Below, piece after piece: positions 18,194 to 27,201 of a DNA stretch of 46,711 bases. Source of the DNA: an uncultured Alphaproteobacteria bacterium (GTDB lineage Bacteria > Pseudomonadota > Alphaproteobacteria > SP197); contig CALIUG010000231.1 of the NCBI GenBank assembly GCA_938048755.1, positions 1 to 46,711 of the forward strand. The letters run 5' to 3'. A program made the translations under genes and the position numbers. Every line of letters starts with the position of its first letter. Within the stretch, counting starts at the first letter, position 1. The notes under the pieces are model-generated. The model did no database searches. It saw only the letters and a program-made list of their open reading frames with translations, and had not been told where the DNA came from.

Positions 18194-18976
18194 ATGAACT
18201 TTCAGGACAAACGCGTGCTGGTGACCGGCGGAACACGCGGTATCGGCCGCGCCATCGTGGAGAAGTTCCTTGAAGAAGGCGCGCGAGTTGCTGTCAACGG
18301 TCGCAATGCCGACAGCGTAGGCGCCGCCGTTGCGGATCTGCCTGACCGTGACCGCATCGTCGCAGCACCCGGCGACACCAGCTCGGCAGCAGACTGCAAG
18401 GCAATCGTCGATGCCGCCCTCAGCGGCCTGGGCGGTCTTGATATCCTCGTCAACAACGCTGGCTCTGGTGGCGGCGGGCCCACTGAAGACCTTGATGAAG
18501 CGCTCTGGGACAGGGTGATCGACACCAACCTCAAGGGCACCTTCTTCTGCACCAAGTATGCTCTGGATGCGTTGCGGGAATCGAAAGGCGCCATCGTCAA
18601 CATGGCCTCGGTTCGTGCTGTACAGGGAGCCGCCGGTGCCTCGATCTATTGCGCGTCCAAGGGGGGCGTTGTAGCCATGACCAAGGCCTGGGCGGTCGAG
18701 TTTGCGCCCGACATACGCGTCAACGCACTGTGCCCCGGCGCTATCGATACCGACATGCTCCAGGCCCTGGCCGTGCGCATGGCCGGCAGCGTGGAGGCCG
18801 GGTACGAAACCATGAGCCAGGGCGTGCCTCTGGGAAGGGTTGCCCATGCCAGCGAAATGGCTGACGCCGTGCTTTACCTCAGCTCGGACCAGGCAAGTTA
18901 TGTTACTGGCATTGCCATGCTGGCCGATGGCGGCATGGTCGCCGGCGTGGCCGGACGCGGTCAGAAGGCGGTTTGA
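18194..18976 (+). CDS. SDR family oxidoreductase
   Basis: The protein is 260 aa from ATG 18194 with GGGAGAG upstream. It is a classical SDR: TGGTRGIG nucleotide-binding loop, NNAGSGGGG, Ser in NMASVRAV, catalytic Tyr152-x3-Lys156 (YCASK), C-terminal SYVTGIAMLADGGM. It resembles 3-oxoacyl-ACP reductase-like and sugar-alcohol dehydrogenases; the substrate is not identifiable. It is followed after 5 bp by a cupin gene, and the pair ends at a strong terminator, so they form one unit. The 67-bp gap before it, which also holds the palindrome, is the likely promoter. Confidence 0.9.
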   Translation: MNFQDKRVLVTGGTRGIGRAIVEKFLEEGARVAVNGRNADSVGAAVADLPDRDRIVAAPGDTSSAADCKAIVDAALSGLGGLDILVNNAGSGGGGPTEDLDEALWDRVIDTNLKGTFFCTKYALDALRESKGAIVNMASVRAVQGAAGASIYCASKGGVVAMTKAWAVEFAPDIRVNALCPGAIDTDMLQALAVRMAGSVEAGYETMSQGVPLGRVAHASEMADAVLYLSSDQASYVTGIAMLADGGMVAGVAGRGQKAV

Positions 18977-18981
18977 CAGTC

Positions 18982-19461
18982 ATGGACAAGATACAAGGCA
19001 CAGTTGTCATTGATCCTGCAGCCCTGGCCGAGAAAAAGGGCAGCGGTTATCCCGCGTCATTCGAGGAACCCTGCACGGCGCGCTCCAAGGTCGCCTTGGG
19101 CGATGCCGGTGGTCTCACCCAATACGGCGTCAATCTTGTCACGCTCGAGCCCGGCGCCTGGTCGGCCCAGCGGCACTGGCACAGCCACGAGGATGAATTC
19201 GTCTGGGTCGTCTCGGGCGAACTCACGTTGGTCAGTGATGCCGGCGAAACGCTGCTGAAACCGGGAATGGCTGCCACCTCCAGGGCCGGCGTCGCGGACG
19301 GCCACCATCTGGTCAATCGTAGCAACGCGGATGCGGTGTATCTCGAAGTCGGCACGCGCGAAGCCCAGGACGTCTGCTCCTACCCCGATGTCGATCTTCG
19401 TCTGGAGCCGGACGGAAAGGGCAGCCATCGCTTTGTGACGAAGTCGGGAGAGTCGTACTAG
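18982..19461 (+). CDS. Cupin domain protein
   Basis: The protein is 159 aa from ATG 18982, with an AAGGCGG-like site ten bases upstream; a TTG at 18973 overlapping the SDR stop is the alternative. It has a single cupin barrel: metal-site motif 1 RHWHSHEDEFVWVVSGELTL (His-x-His and Glu) and motif 2 GVADGHHLVNRSNADAVYLE. This form is common among small 'cupin 2' proteins that act as isomerases, dioxygenases or sugar-binding proteins. Pairing with an SDR suggests a shared small-molecule pathway, but the reaction is unknown. Confidence 0.85.
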   Translation: MDKIQGTVVIDPAALAEKKGSGYPASFEEPCTARSKVALGDAGGLTQYGVNLVTLEPGAWSAQRHWHSHEDEFVWVVSGELTLVSDAGETLLKPGMAATSRAGVADGHHLVNRSNADAVYLEVGTREAQDVCSYPDVDLRLEPDGKGSHRFVTKSGESY

Positions 19462-19467
19462 CCAGGC

Positions 19468-19503
19468 AAAAAAGGGGCGCCGCATGTGCGACGCCCCTTT
19501 CAT
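19468..19503. terminator. Bidirectional intrinsic terminator
   Basis: The stem AAAGGGGCG pairs with CGCCCCTTT; an inner CGC/GCG continues the stem around an ATGT loop. A-run on the left and T-run on the right let it stop transcription from both the cupin gene (+) and the binding-protein gene (-), which converge here. Confidence 0.9.
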
Positions 19504-19521
19504 TTGGTCCGTTCCGGCTGC

Positions 19522-21114
19522 TTACGCAGTCGGATCGTTGAACCACCAGCGTTCCATCAGGCGATTGCCGTCCAGGCTCCAGTTGCCGCCGATGTTCGGG
19601 CCGTGGCCCATGGCGGTGGAAGCTGCGTCGACGTTGTTGGCATACATCGGGATGACCGAGCCGCCTTCCGACGCCATGATCTGCTGCATCTCGCGATACA
19701 TTTCACGGCGCAGGTCCTGATCGAGTTCAGCACGTGCCAGAAGCAGAAGCTCGTTGAAACGATCGTTGCTCCAATAAGCTTCGTTCCAGGGCGCATCGGC
19801 CGAATAGGCCGTGGAGAACATCCAGTCTTCGGTCGGACGTCCGCCCCAATAGCTGAAGCACCAGGGCTTCTGCATCCAGACATCGCTCCAATAGCCATCG
19901 GGAACTTCGCGGATGACATTGATATCGATGCCGGCAGCAGCGGCATGCTCCTTGACGATCACGGCCGCATCGACCGCACCGACAAAGGCGGCATCCGACG
20001 TGGAGAGATCGAAGGTCTGTCCGGCATAGTCGGACTGGTCCATGTACCAGCGTGCCTTGTCGGGGTCGTAACCCGCGACCTCAATGCCTTCCGCATAGAA
20101 GCGGTTGGCCGGCGTGATCGGGGTGTCCTGACCAGCCACACCGTGACCACGCAGGATCTTGTCGACAAGGTCGTCACGGTCGATCGCGTGTTTCATGGCC
20201 ATGCGGACGTTGTTGTCGTCATAAGGCATGGAGTCCGAACGGAACGGCATCGTGTAGTGCAGGGTGCCGGTCGCTTCGACCAGATTCACAGCCGGGTTCA
20301 TCTCCAGCAGATGCGCTGTCTTGGTGTCGACACGATCGATCACATCGACCTGACCCGAGAGGATCGCGTTCTGACGTGCCGCCGGGTCGGCGATGGTCGT
20401 CATCTCGACGTCGTCAAACCACGCGGCGTTGCTCTTCCAGTAGTTCGGGTTACGTGTCAGCCGTGCTGCCACACCCGGTTCATACTCGACCAGCATATAG
20501 CTGCCGGCACCAATGCCCGAGTGCGGATCGACGATTACACCATCTGCGGTGGGCTGAATACCAAGGTGGTAATCGCTCATGATGTAGGGGAAATCGGCGT
20601 TGCCCGCATTCAGCGAGATCACGACCGTATTGTCCTTGGCCTGAATATCCATCACCTGTTCGAACAGGCTGGAAATGGCCGAAACGGAATCAGGACCGCG
20701 GTGATAGTTGAGGCTGCCCACCACGTCGTCGGGGGTCATGGTCTTGCCGTTGTGGAACTCCACGCCTTCACGGATCTTGAAGGTCCAGGTCATGGCATCA
20801 GGCGTGGCTTCCCACTCCTCGGCCAGTTCCGGGGCGAGCTGGTTCGTCTCGTCCACAGCGGTGATGTAGTTGAACAGGCCGCCAATGCCCATGAAGCTCG
20901 AGAAGCCGTTTTCATAGGTTGCCGGATCCAGCGAATCCGTGGTCGAGCCGTGGCCCAGTCCGGCGCGCAACGTGCCGCCGCGTTGTGGCTCGGATGCCTG
21001 TGCCTTGTTGCCGCCCAGGATGGTCGGTCCCATGGCAACTGCCGCACCGGCAGCTGCTGCGCCACCCAGAACGGTGCGCCGTGAGGCGTCCAGTTTGTAG
21101 TCCTTGTCTGTCAT
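19522..21114 (-). CDS. ABC transporter substrate-binding protein, family 5 (DppA/OppA type), Tat-exported
   Basis: The protein is 530 aa from ATG 21114 with GGGAGA upstream; the longer in-frame reading to 21414 is unrelated sequence. The N-terminus KLDASRRTVLGGAAAAGAAV is a twin-arginine signal. The mature protein shows solute-binding family 5 features: SLDPATYENGF, ELAEEWEATPDAMTWTFKIR, GVEFHNGKTMTPDDVVGSLN and the C-terminal WSNDRFNELLLLARAELD. It should bind a peptide, opine or other cationic or amide compound in the periplasm for an ABC importer. No permease or ATPase gene is present here; they may be elsewhere. It may feed the amide/amine genes around it. Confidence 0.92.
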   Translation of the reverse strand: MTDKDYKLDASRRTVLGGAAAAGAAVAMGPTILGGNKAQASEPQRGGTLRAGLGHGSTTDSLDPATYENGFSSFMGIGGLFNYITAVDETNQLAPELAEEWEATPDAMTWTFKIREGVEFHNGKTMTPDDVVGSLNYHRGPDSVSAISSLFEQVMDIQAKDNTVVISLNAGNADFPYIMSDYHLGIQPTADGVIVDPHSGIGAGSYMLVEYEPGVAARLTRNPNYWKSNAAWFDDVEMTTIADPAARQNAILSGQVDVIDRVDTKTAHLLEMNPAVNLVEATGTLHYTMPFRSDSMPYDDNNVRMAMKHAIDRDDLVDKILRGHGVAGQDTPITPANRFYAEGIEVAGYDPDKARWYMDQSDYAGQTFDLSTSDAAFVGAVDAAVIVKEHAAAAGIDINVIREVPDGYWSDVWMQKPWCFSYWGGRPTEDWMFSTAYSADAPWNEAYWSNDRFNELLLLARAELDQDLRREMYREMQQIMASEGGSVIPMYANNVDAASTAMGHGPNIGGNWSLDGNRLMERWWFNDPTA

Positions 21115-21128
21115 ATCTTGTCTCCCAT

Positions 21129-21143
21129 GGTCCATTTTGGACC
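21129..21143. promoter_or_regulatory. Short palindrome in the leader of the binding-protein gene
   Basis: GGTCCA-TTT-TGGACC is a perfect 6-3-6 inverted repeat, 14 bp upstream of the minus-strand ATG at 21114. It could be an operator or a small mRNA hairpin next to the ribosome-binding site. Confidence 0.4.
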
Positions 21144-21175
21144 TCTTGTTTTCCGTTGACGGCAGATATGCCGCC

Positions 21176-21196
21176 CCACTCCACGCGCTGGAGTGG
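21176..21196. promoter_or_regulatory. Inverted repeat in divergent promoter region
   Basis: CCACTCCA-CGCGC-TGGAGTGG is a perfect 8-5-8 inverted repeat lying between the divergent binding-protein (-) and GFA (+) genes. The size and position fit a binding site for a dimeric repressor or activator controlling one or both genes. No -35/-10 pair is convincing nearby. Confidence 0.45.
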
Positions 21197-21312
21197 ATTG
21201 ATGTTAGTGTGCCTGCAATCAGAGGATCATATCCACCGGATTCGACAGATTTGTGTCGCTGGCGGGTGGTTATGGCTTCTGAAAGGCCAATTGACGCAAG
21301 GAGGGATCGCCA

Positions 21313-21795
21313 ATGCAAGACAAAAAGCTCGAATTGCCGCTTGTTGGTGGATGCCAGTGTGGCGCTGTGCGTTATGAGATTTCCGCACCGCCGCTTACGC
21401 TCTATCGTTGCCACTGCAGTGAATGCCAGGCGCAGTCGTCATCGGCCTTCGGCATGTCGATGCTTGTTGAGCGTGCTGCATTTTCAGTCGACTGGTCGCT
21501 TTTGAGCGCCTGGAAGCGTGCTACCGACAGCGGAAGCACCATGACCTGTCATTTTTGCCCCACCTGCGGAACCCGCCTTTTTCACGTGGGAGACGGCGAT
21601 TCGGAGATTGTTTCACTGAAGGCAGGCTCTCTTGATGATCGCAGCTGGCTCAAGCCGGTTGGTGATATCTGGACCGACAGTGCCCAGCCCTGGTTTGTCC
21701 CTCCCGAAGGCACGCTTGTCCTTGCCGGCGACTTCACGGACATGACGCCCCTGACTGAGCGCTGGCGCAGTCAGTACGGATCGTGCTTCCGTTGA
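21313..21795 (+). CDS. GFA/CENP-V family zinc protein
   Basis: The protein is 160 aa; ATG 21313 follows a strong AAGGAGG site. Zinc-binding motifs of the Gfa (glutathione-dependent formaldehyde-activating enzyme) family are present: GGCQCGAVRYEI, YRCHCSECQ and HFCPTCGTRL. Gfa was proposed to speed formation of S-hydroxymethylglutathione from formaldehyde, but that activity is disputed and many members are uncharacterised. The family is sure. A role with formaldehyde would fit the nearby methylamine-dehydrogenase-like gene but remains inference. Confidence 0.88.
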   Translation: MQDKKLELPLVGGCQCGAVRYEISAPPLTLYRCHCSECQAQSSSAFGMSMLVERAAFSVDWSLLSAWKRATDSGSTMTCHFCPTCGTRLFHVGDGDSEIVSLKAGSLDDRSWLKPVGDIWTDSAQPWFVPPEGTLVLAGDFTDMTPLTERWRSQYGSCFR

Positions 21796-21826
21796 GCGCA
21801 CCCTCGGATCGCTTCGAACTGCTGCT

Positions 21827-24043
21827 TCACGGCGCCTCGAACGGTTCCTCATCCACGAACCGCCGCACCACATTCTCCAGCAGCCGGCTGACATTGTTGT
21901 CATAGGTGTTGTGGGCCAGTGAGCCTGCGAACGCGATGGAGCTTGTCGAGAACACCGCACCGCCATTGGGCGTTTCGTAAAACACCATGTCGCAACGCAC
22001 ATGCGGGCAGTTCTCGCCGTTGACGGCCGAATGGGAGTGGTTGAACTCCTCTTTCACCCAATGCACATCAACGCCGAATTCCGTTGCTTCGGCGACGACC
22101 AGGGCATGGGGCGGAGTACCTTCCTCATGGTCGATGCTGTCGATCTCGCTGCCGGCCGCCCCACCCAGGACGGTGCCGAAATCACCGATCTTCTCGTCAC
22201 GCCCGATGCCCTCGAACATCCAGGACGCACGCGGGTCCTCGCTTGCGTCCGTGCGCAGATAGTGGCTCGCGTGGTTGAAGCCCTGCGCGGCAAACCCGGT
22301 GCCGCAGATGGCCTCGGGCGATAGTCCGTTCCTGCGCCACAGGCCGCCCAGCTCGCCGGTAAAGCTCATGTAGTACTCGCCGCCCTCGGCAATCCAGCTT
22401 CGCATGCCATCTTCGGCGCGGCGCATTTCCATCACGCCGGGCAGGCTGGGGTGCAGGGCTACGCGCCAGTAGAATCCGTTGCCGCCCATATAGATGAAAC
22501 GCCCGCCCTTCTGCTGGTAGTTGAGCAGGGCATGCATCATCTCGGTCGTATAGTACTCGGGATGCGTCGTGGTCATGACGCAGTCGTAATGCTCCAGCAG
22601 GCTGACACCTTCGGCATGCATGTCGTCATCGGTGATGACATCGAAGTCGATTCCTTTCTCTTCCAGCCAATCGGTAATGTGGGTGTCGGCGTTGTACTGC
22701 CAGAGGTTTGCGCGCGGTCCCATATGCATGAAGGGACGCAGGCGCGAGGCATAGGCCACGCCGGACCCGTCTGAATGGTTGTCATACATCGACAGGCCAT
22801 GTTCGGGATGCATGTGGAGATGCATGTCTTCCATGTCGAACATCGTGAACGTATTGCCGCTGTGTTCGCCCAGCGTGCCCCAGTCATAGGCCATGTGGTT
22901 GTTGACATAGGCATAGTAGCTGCAGGTCGCGATGAGCAGTGCGAGCTTTGCGGTCGGCTTGCCCGTGGGCGGTCGGACATAGAACGGAATGTAGAACCAC
23001 TGGTCGCCCTGTGTCAGCTCCACGCAATAGGTGCCACTCTTGGTGCCTTCGGGAACGGTCCAGGAGGCATCGGTCTCCCAGCCACAGTCATAGACATCGT
23101 CATCATGGAAATGGATGGCGCCGTAATGTTCGGGCTTGTGCGTCCAGACCATCTCGCTGCCGTCGTGATTCCAGCCCTTCATCGCACGCGTGGGCATGTT
23201 GACGATGGCGCCGTGATGCCGGTTTGCACTGACATCATGGGCCGTGATTCCCGCCATGTCCTTGCTGAAGTCCCACAGGGCGACCACGTCGGTAGCCAGA
23301 TCACGGGGAATGCTGCGCTCCTTCAGGCGCTCCATGGAAGCGCGTGACAGGGCCCGGTTCACGACACAGGGCGTGTCGATCTTGCCGTTGAACAGGCCAT
23401 CGGCGACCACCGGGCCGTCGTTGCCGCTGTTATGGGCGGCAATCAGGAACCGGCCGCCCGTTCCAGGCTTCACCGTCATGGTTAGCTCCTGGTTCGCCTT
23501 GTCGTGTTCGCCGGCGTAACGGGTCAGAGGCTCCTGAACCAGGACAGTCTTGCCGGTCTGGGCGTCGAAGCTTGCGGAGACGAAGTACCAGCGCCGTTCA
23601 TGCATGGCGGCGCCCGATGCAAGGCTCTCCGTCTTTTCCCCATCGCCGATCTGCAGCACGGCCTCACCGTCACGCATCATGATCCTGTAACCGGATCCTG
23701 CTGCACCATCCCAGGCTCCCATGACGGTCTGCTCATCTTTCGAAAGCAAGGTGGGCCAGATCAGTGCCTGGATCGTGAAACTCTCCAGGGCAAAGGCGTC
23801 CGGCCGGTCGATCGAAACGAAGGAGCCGATCTGCGTGGCCTGGTATCGGGCGGTGTAGTCACCGTTGACGTCGGCATCGATGATGCGCTGCTTCAGGCCG
23901 GGGCCGCCGGGGGAATCATCGCCGCTACGGATATGTACGATCTGGAGATGAAACTGGCCCTCATCCTCGCTCGAAACCTTGAAGTTGAGCGTCTGACCCG
24001 GCTGAACGCTGATTTCATCGGTGTAACCCAGCAAGCGTCGCAT
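21827..24043 (-). CDS. N,N-dimethylformamidase large-subunit-like protein (paralogue A)
   Basis: The protein is 738 aa from ATG 24043 with AAGGA eight bases upstream. It resembles the large (beta) subunit of N,N-dimethylformamidase, which hydrolyses dimethylformamide to dimethylamine and formate. It has an N-terminal beta region (1-~75), a LamG/ConA-like domain (about 80-245; FTIQALIWPTLL, RRWYFVSASFDA, ADGLFNGKIDTP), then the C-terminal catalytic-type domain (HYGAIHFHDDD, HTHITDW-like NADTHITDWLEE, THPEYYTTEM, YMGGNGFYWR, TGELGGLWRR). Published work on the enzyme reports an iron held by two Tyr and one Glu; conserved residues in HPEY, GFYW and GELGG are candidates. It is the last of three paralogues and differs at HPEYY, where the others have HPEYW. 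Confidence 0.8.
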   Translation of the reverse strand: MRRLLGYTDEISVQPGQTLNFKVSSEDEGQFHLQIVHIRSGDDSPGGPGLKQRIIDADVNGDYTARYQATQIGSFVSIDRPDAFALESFTIQALIWPTLLSKDEQTVMGAWDGAAGSGYRIMMRDGEAVLQIGDGEKTESLASGAAMHERRWYFVSASFDAQTGKTVLVQEPLTRYAGEHDKANQELTMTVKPGTGGRFLIAAHNSGNDGPVVADGLFNGKIDTPCVVNRALSRASMERLKERSIPRDLATDVVALWDFSKDMAGITAHDVSANRHHGAIVNMPTRAMKGWNHDGSEMVWTHKPEHYGAIHFHDDDVYDCGWETDASWTVPEGTKSGTYCVELTQGDQWFYIPFYVRPPTGKPTAKLALLIATCSYYAYVNNHMAYDWGTLGEHSGNTFTMFDMEDMHLHMHPEHGLSMYDNHSDGSGVAYASRLRPFMHMGPRANLWQYNADTHITDWLEEKGIDFDVITDDDMHAEGVSLLEHYDCVMTTTHPEYYTTEMMHALLNYQQKGGRFIYMGGNGFYWRVALHPSLPGVMEMRRAEDGMRSWIAEGGEYYMSFTGELGGLWRRNGLSPEAICGTGFAAQGFNHASHYLRTDASEDPRASWMFEGIGRDEKIGDFGTVLGGAAGSEIDSIDHEEGTPPHALVVAEATEFGVDVHWVKEEFNHSHSAVNGENCPHVRCDMVFYETPNGGAVFSTSSIAFAGSLAHNTYDNNVSRLLENVVRRFVDEEPFEAP

Positions 24044-24077
24044 GTTCGTGTTCCTTCCAGAGATCGGAGCAGGGATG

Positions 24078-25007
24078 TCAGGGATTCAGAGTATAGACCG
24101 GCCCATCGGGGACAAGTGCGGCGTCCCGAAGAGCGGTCAGATCATGTTGGTTCATCAGGGTTTGCAGGGATGCCACGTAGGCATCGTCCTTTTCGGAATA
24201 GGCCGTCAGCTTTGTTGCCAGGGCATAACCATCCAGCGAACCCCCAGCCGCGCGTTGGCTGGCGCGCAAGTCACGCAACCCGGCATAGGCGTCGTGGCTG
24301 TTCAGGTTCAGCATGTAGGCCTCGACGCTCGAGAGCAATTCGGGGAAGGCCGCAACGCGGTTGGTGTCGTGCCGTTGCCCGCCTTCGGGCACCATACCTT
24401 CGCCGTTGAAGGTCCACTGACCGAACAGGGCGTTGCCTTCATGGGCAAACCTGGAACTGCCCCAACCGCTCTCGATGGCCGCCTGCGCCAGCACCAGAGA
24501 GACCGGAACACCATCGACTCGGGGCAGCAGAGCGCCAATCGTGGTTTCGGGATCATCATCCAGGGTCGTGGGGTCAACGCGGTACTGCACCACCTGGTCG
24601 CCCAGCCAGGAGAGGTCACGCTTTGATAGCGATTTGCCGGACGCCAGTTCATCCTGCATCGCGATCAGGCGTTGCCGGTCATCGGCAATTTCGGCATTCG
24701 ACAGAAGAGCCAGCGGCAGGATGGATTTCAGAAATAGTCTGGAGCGACGTGGTGACCCGTCGAGGTCAAGCCAGTTGTCGGGAAAGGCTGTGAGATCGAT
24801 GCGTGGGACCGGTGCATTCTCGGTTATGACGGCCGCGAGCGTGTATTCGATCTCGGAATAGAAGGTTTCGAGGTCGCGGACCTTCTCGATCTCGATTGTG
24901 CGAATACGTGCCTGTGACACATGGCCGATGACATAGGTCGCAGCGGCCAGAAACACGATGAGCGCAACCACAGCGGCAACAAAAAACGGAAAGGTGCCGC
25001 GCTGCAT
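24078..25007 (-). CDS. Bax-like glucosaminidase-domain protein with N-terminal membrane anchor
   Basis: The protein is 309 aa from ATG 25007, one base after the stop of paralogue B; a longer in-frame reading into that gene is a shadow. One N-terminal transmembrane segment (FPFFVAAVVALIVFLAAATY) is followed by a periplasmic region and a mannosyl-glycoprotein endo-beta-N-acetylglucosaminidase-like domain (GH73/lysozyme-like) from about 160: VSLVLAQAAIESGWGSSRF with the catalytic-type Glu, then GNALFGQWTF and FPELLSSVEAYMLNLN. E. coli Bax has the same design and is thought to act on peptidoglycan. Finding it tightly packed between two amidase paralogues is unusual. It sits 34 bp before paralogue A. 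Confidence 0.85.
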   Translation of the reverse strand: MQRGTFPFFVAAVVALIVFLAAATYVIGHVSQARIRTIEIEKVRDLETFYSEIEYTLAAVITENAPVPRIDLTAFPDNWLDLDGSPRRSRLFLKSILPLALLSNAEIADDRQRLIAMQDELASGKSLSKRDLSWLGDQVVQYRVDPTTLDDDPETTIGALLPRVDGVPVSLVLAQAAIESGWGSSRFAHEGNALFGQWTFNGEGMVPEGGQRHDTNRVAAFPELLSSVEAYMLNLNSHDAYAGLRDLRASQRAAGGSLDGYALATKLTAYSEKDDAYVASLQTLMNQHDLTALRDAALVPDGPVYTLNP

Positions 25008-25008
25008 T

Positions 25009-27201
25009 TCAGGGCGCCGGGATCGGTTGGGCGTCAGCAAACCGGCGCAGAACGTTCCCGGTGATCCGCGCAACGTTGTTGTCGTAGCCATTCCACGCCA
25101 GCGATGTGCTCCATGCAATGGAGCCGGTCGACCACACGGCACCACCTTCCGGCGTCTCGAAGAAGACCATGTCGGCACGCACCGCCTGGTTGACCGGTGC
25201 CGCGACCGCGGTGTGGTTGAAGGTCATCGTGTCGAGAGTCTGCAGATACTGGGGTGAATGGTCGGCCGAACTTGCCAGACGCAGGCAATGGTCCGGTGTG
25301 CCCAGTGAGCGGTCGATCCAGTCGAGTTCGAGGCCGGATGCGCCACCCAACTGGCCGAAGTCGCCGATCTTCTCGTCGGCGCCAACGCCGTCGAAGATCC
25401 ATTGCGCGCGGGGATGGAAGCTGTCGGGCAGGCGTTCGTAGTGGCTGCAGGAATCAAAGCCCGTTGCGACCGTGCCGATCCCAACCAGTTGCTGGGGTGC
25501 AATGCCGATGCGCTGCCAGAGACCGCCCAACTCGCCGGAAAACGCCATGTGGTATTCGCCAGGCTCGGCAATCCAGTATCGCGCGCCGGCCTGCGCACGC
25601 CGGATCTCCAGCGCCCAGGGCGCTTCCTCGTGGAAGGCGATGCGCCAGTAGAACCCGTTGCCGCCCATATACATCAGGCGTCCGCCAGATTTCAGATAAT
25701 CGGTCATGGCCTGCCACATGGCGGTTGACCAGTATTCGGGATGCGCCCCGGTCACCACGACCTTGTAGGGTGCCAGAAGTTCCAGGCCCTCGTCATGCAG
25801 GAAGTGGTCGCTGATCGCATCCCAGGCAAAGCCTTCATCGTCCAGCCAAGCCGTCAGGTGGGTATCGGCGTTGAAACTCCAGACACCGGCTTTGGGGCGG
25901 TACCCCAGCATGGGCCGCCGTGCGCTCGCGACCGAAACACCGCTGCCGTCGCTGTGGGTGTCATAGGGCGAGTGGCCGAGTTCGCGGTGTTCGAAAAGAT
26001 AGGTATCATCGCGCGACAGGATGGTCGCGGAAGCCGACCGCATTTCTGCACCGGCATCGTCGGTGCTGTGGTGCATGTTGGCGTACGTCTGGTAAGTCGC
26101 GGTCGAAGCCAGGAAGGCAATGGCGTTCTTGGGCGCATCCCGTCCGGGCTGCACGACCACGGGCGGCATGTCTTCGGTGCCATTTCCCGAAAGCCGGATG
26201 CAATAGATCCCGCTCTTCAGGTCGTCGGGCAGCTTGACCTCGACGCTCGGTGACCATCCGGCATCGCCCAGGTCATCATCATGCAGATGGATCGCGCCAT
26301 ACTGATCCTGGGCATGGCGCCAGTCGTGCTGATCACTCGTCCAGGTGCTGCCGGTCATCGCACGGGTCGGCAGGTTGACGGTGTGTCCGTGACAGCCGTT
26401 GCCCGAGACATCTTTGACCCCGAGGCTCCTGATTGATCGGGAGAAGTCCCATGCCAGAAGACAGTCGCCGGCAGACGCGATCTCTGTAACAGTTCCGGCA
26501 ACACGCGGCGCCTCGACCTTGCCGTTGAAACACATGACAGGCCGGATGCCGTCGGCATTACCCTTGCCGCCCCCGGCCGCGCCAACCAGGAACGGAACGT
26601 CACCATGGCGCGCCGGGCCGGTTTCATGGGCTCCCCTGGCTTGCCTGGTTGTCTCGCCGCGGCCGTCCATGTTGCAGGGTTTCTGGGACACGTTCACCTG
26701 TCCCGTCGCGGCATCGTGGCTCGCGGTGACGTGGTACCATTCGCGTGCGGTCAGCAGGCTCTTGGTTGCCGTGCGTGAAACCGATCCGCTGCCATCGCCG
26801 GTTGTCAGCGCTGTGCCCTCTGGGCCGATGCTGAGCAGATACCCTGCCTGGCGTTCCTCATCCCAGACACCCATCACGGCCTGCTCACGACTCACCGGCG
26901 TGGTCGGCCAGAGCATGATCTCCAGACTGAACGAGGCCAGGTCTGACAACGTGCTGGAATCGTCGGCCACGATGAAAGATCCCGCTTGAACCGGCTGGTT
27001 GTCGAGTGCGACGGTCTGCTGGGCAACGCCGGTTGCTTCCTCGCGGTAGCCAGGCCCCTTGGGACTGTCATCGCCGCAGATCAGGCGAACCAGGTCAACC
27101 TTGGCGCTCTCCACGCCTTCGCCGCTGGCATAAACGGTCACGGTATCTCCGGGTCGCGCCCAGAGCTTGTCAGTATAGGAGAGGATGCGTGGGCGCGTCA
27201 T
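25009..27201 (-). CDS. N,N-dimethylformamidase large-subunit-like protein (paralogue B)
   Basis: The protein is 730 aa; ATG 27201 overlaps the stop of paralogue C in an ATGA, so the two are translationally coupled. Domain order is the same as in paralogue A: beta region with ILSYTDKLWARPGDTV, LamG-like domain (FSLEIMLWPTTP, REWYHVTASHDA, CFNGKVEAPRV), then the large C-terminal domain with NADTHLTAWLDD, TGAHPEYWSTAMWQ, YMGGNGFYWR and SGELGGLWQR. The candidate iron-binding Tyr and Glu residues are all kept, so it is probably active on an amide. Identity to a true dimethylformamidase cannot be measured here. Confidence 0.8.
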   Translation of the reverse strand: MTRPRILSYTDKLWARPGDTVTVYASGEGVESAKVDLVRLICGDDSPKGPGYREEATGVAQQTVALDNQPVQAGSFIVADDSSTLSDLASFSLEIMLWPTTPVSREQAVMGVWDEERQAGYLLSIGPEGTALTTGDGSGSVSRTATKSLLTAREWYHVTASHDAATGQVNVSQKPCNMDGRGETTRQARGAHETGPARHGDVPFLVGAAGGGKGNADGIRPVMCFNGKVEAPRVAGTVTEIASAGDCLLAWDFSRSIRSLGVKDVSGNGCHGHTVNLPTRAMTGSTWTSDQHDWRHAQDQYGAIHLHDDDLGDAGWSPSVEVKLPDDLKSGIYCIRLSGNGTEDMPPVVVQPGRDAPKNAIAFLASTATYQTYANMHHSTDDAGAEMRSASATILSRDDTYLFEHRELGHSPYDTHSDGSGVSVASARRPMLGYRPKAGVWSFNADTHLTAWLDDEGFAWDAISDHFLHDEGLELLAPYKVVVTGAHPEYWSTAMWQAMTDYLKSGGRLMYMGGNGFYWRIAFHEEAPWALEIRRAQAGARYWIAEPGEYHMAFSGELGGLWQRIGIAPQQLVGIGTVATGFDSCSHYERLPDSFHPRAQWIFDGVGADEKIGDFGQLGGASGLELDWIDRSLGTPDHCLRLASSADHSPQYLQTLDTMTFNHTAVAAPVNQAVRADMVFFETPEGGAVWSTGSIAWSTSLAWNGYDNNVARITGNVLRRFADAQPIPAP

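Noticed and set aside
19486-21084. 532-codon plus-strand open frame
   Set aside because: Antisense to the Tat-exported binding protein and spans the bidirectional terminator; no family motif.
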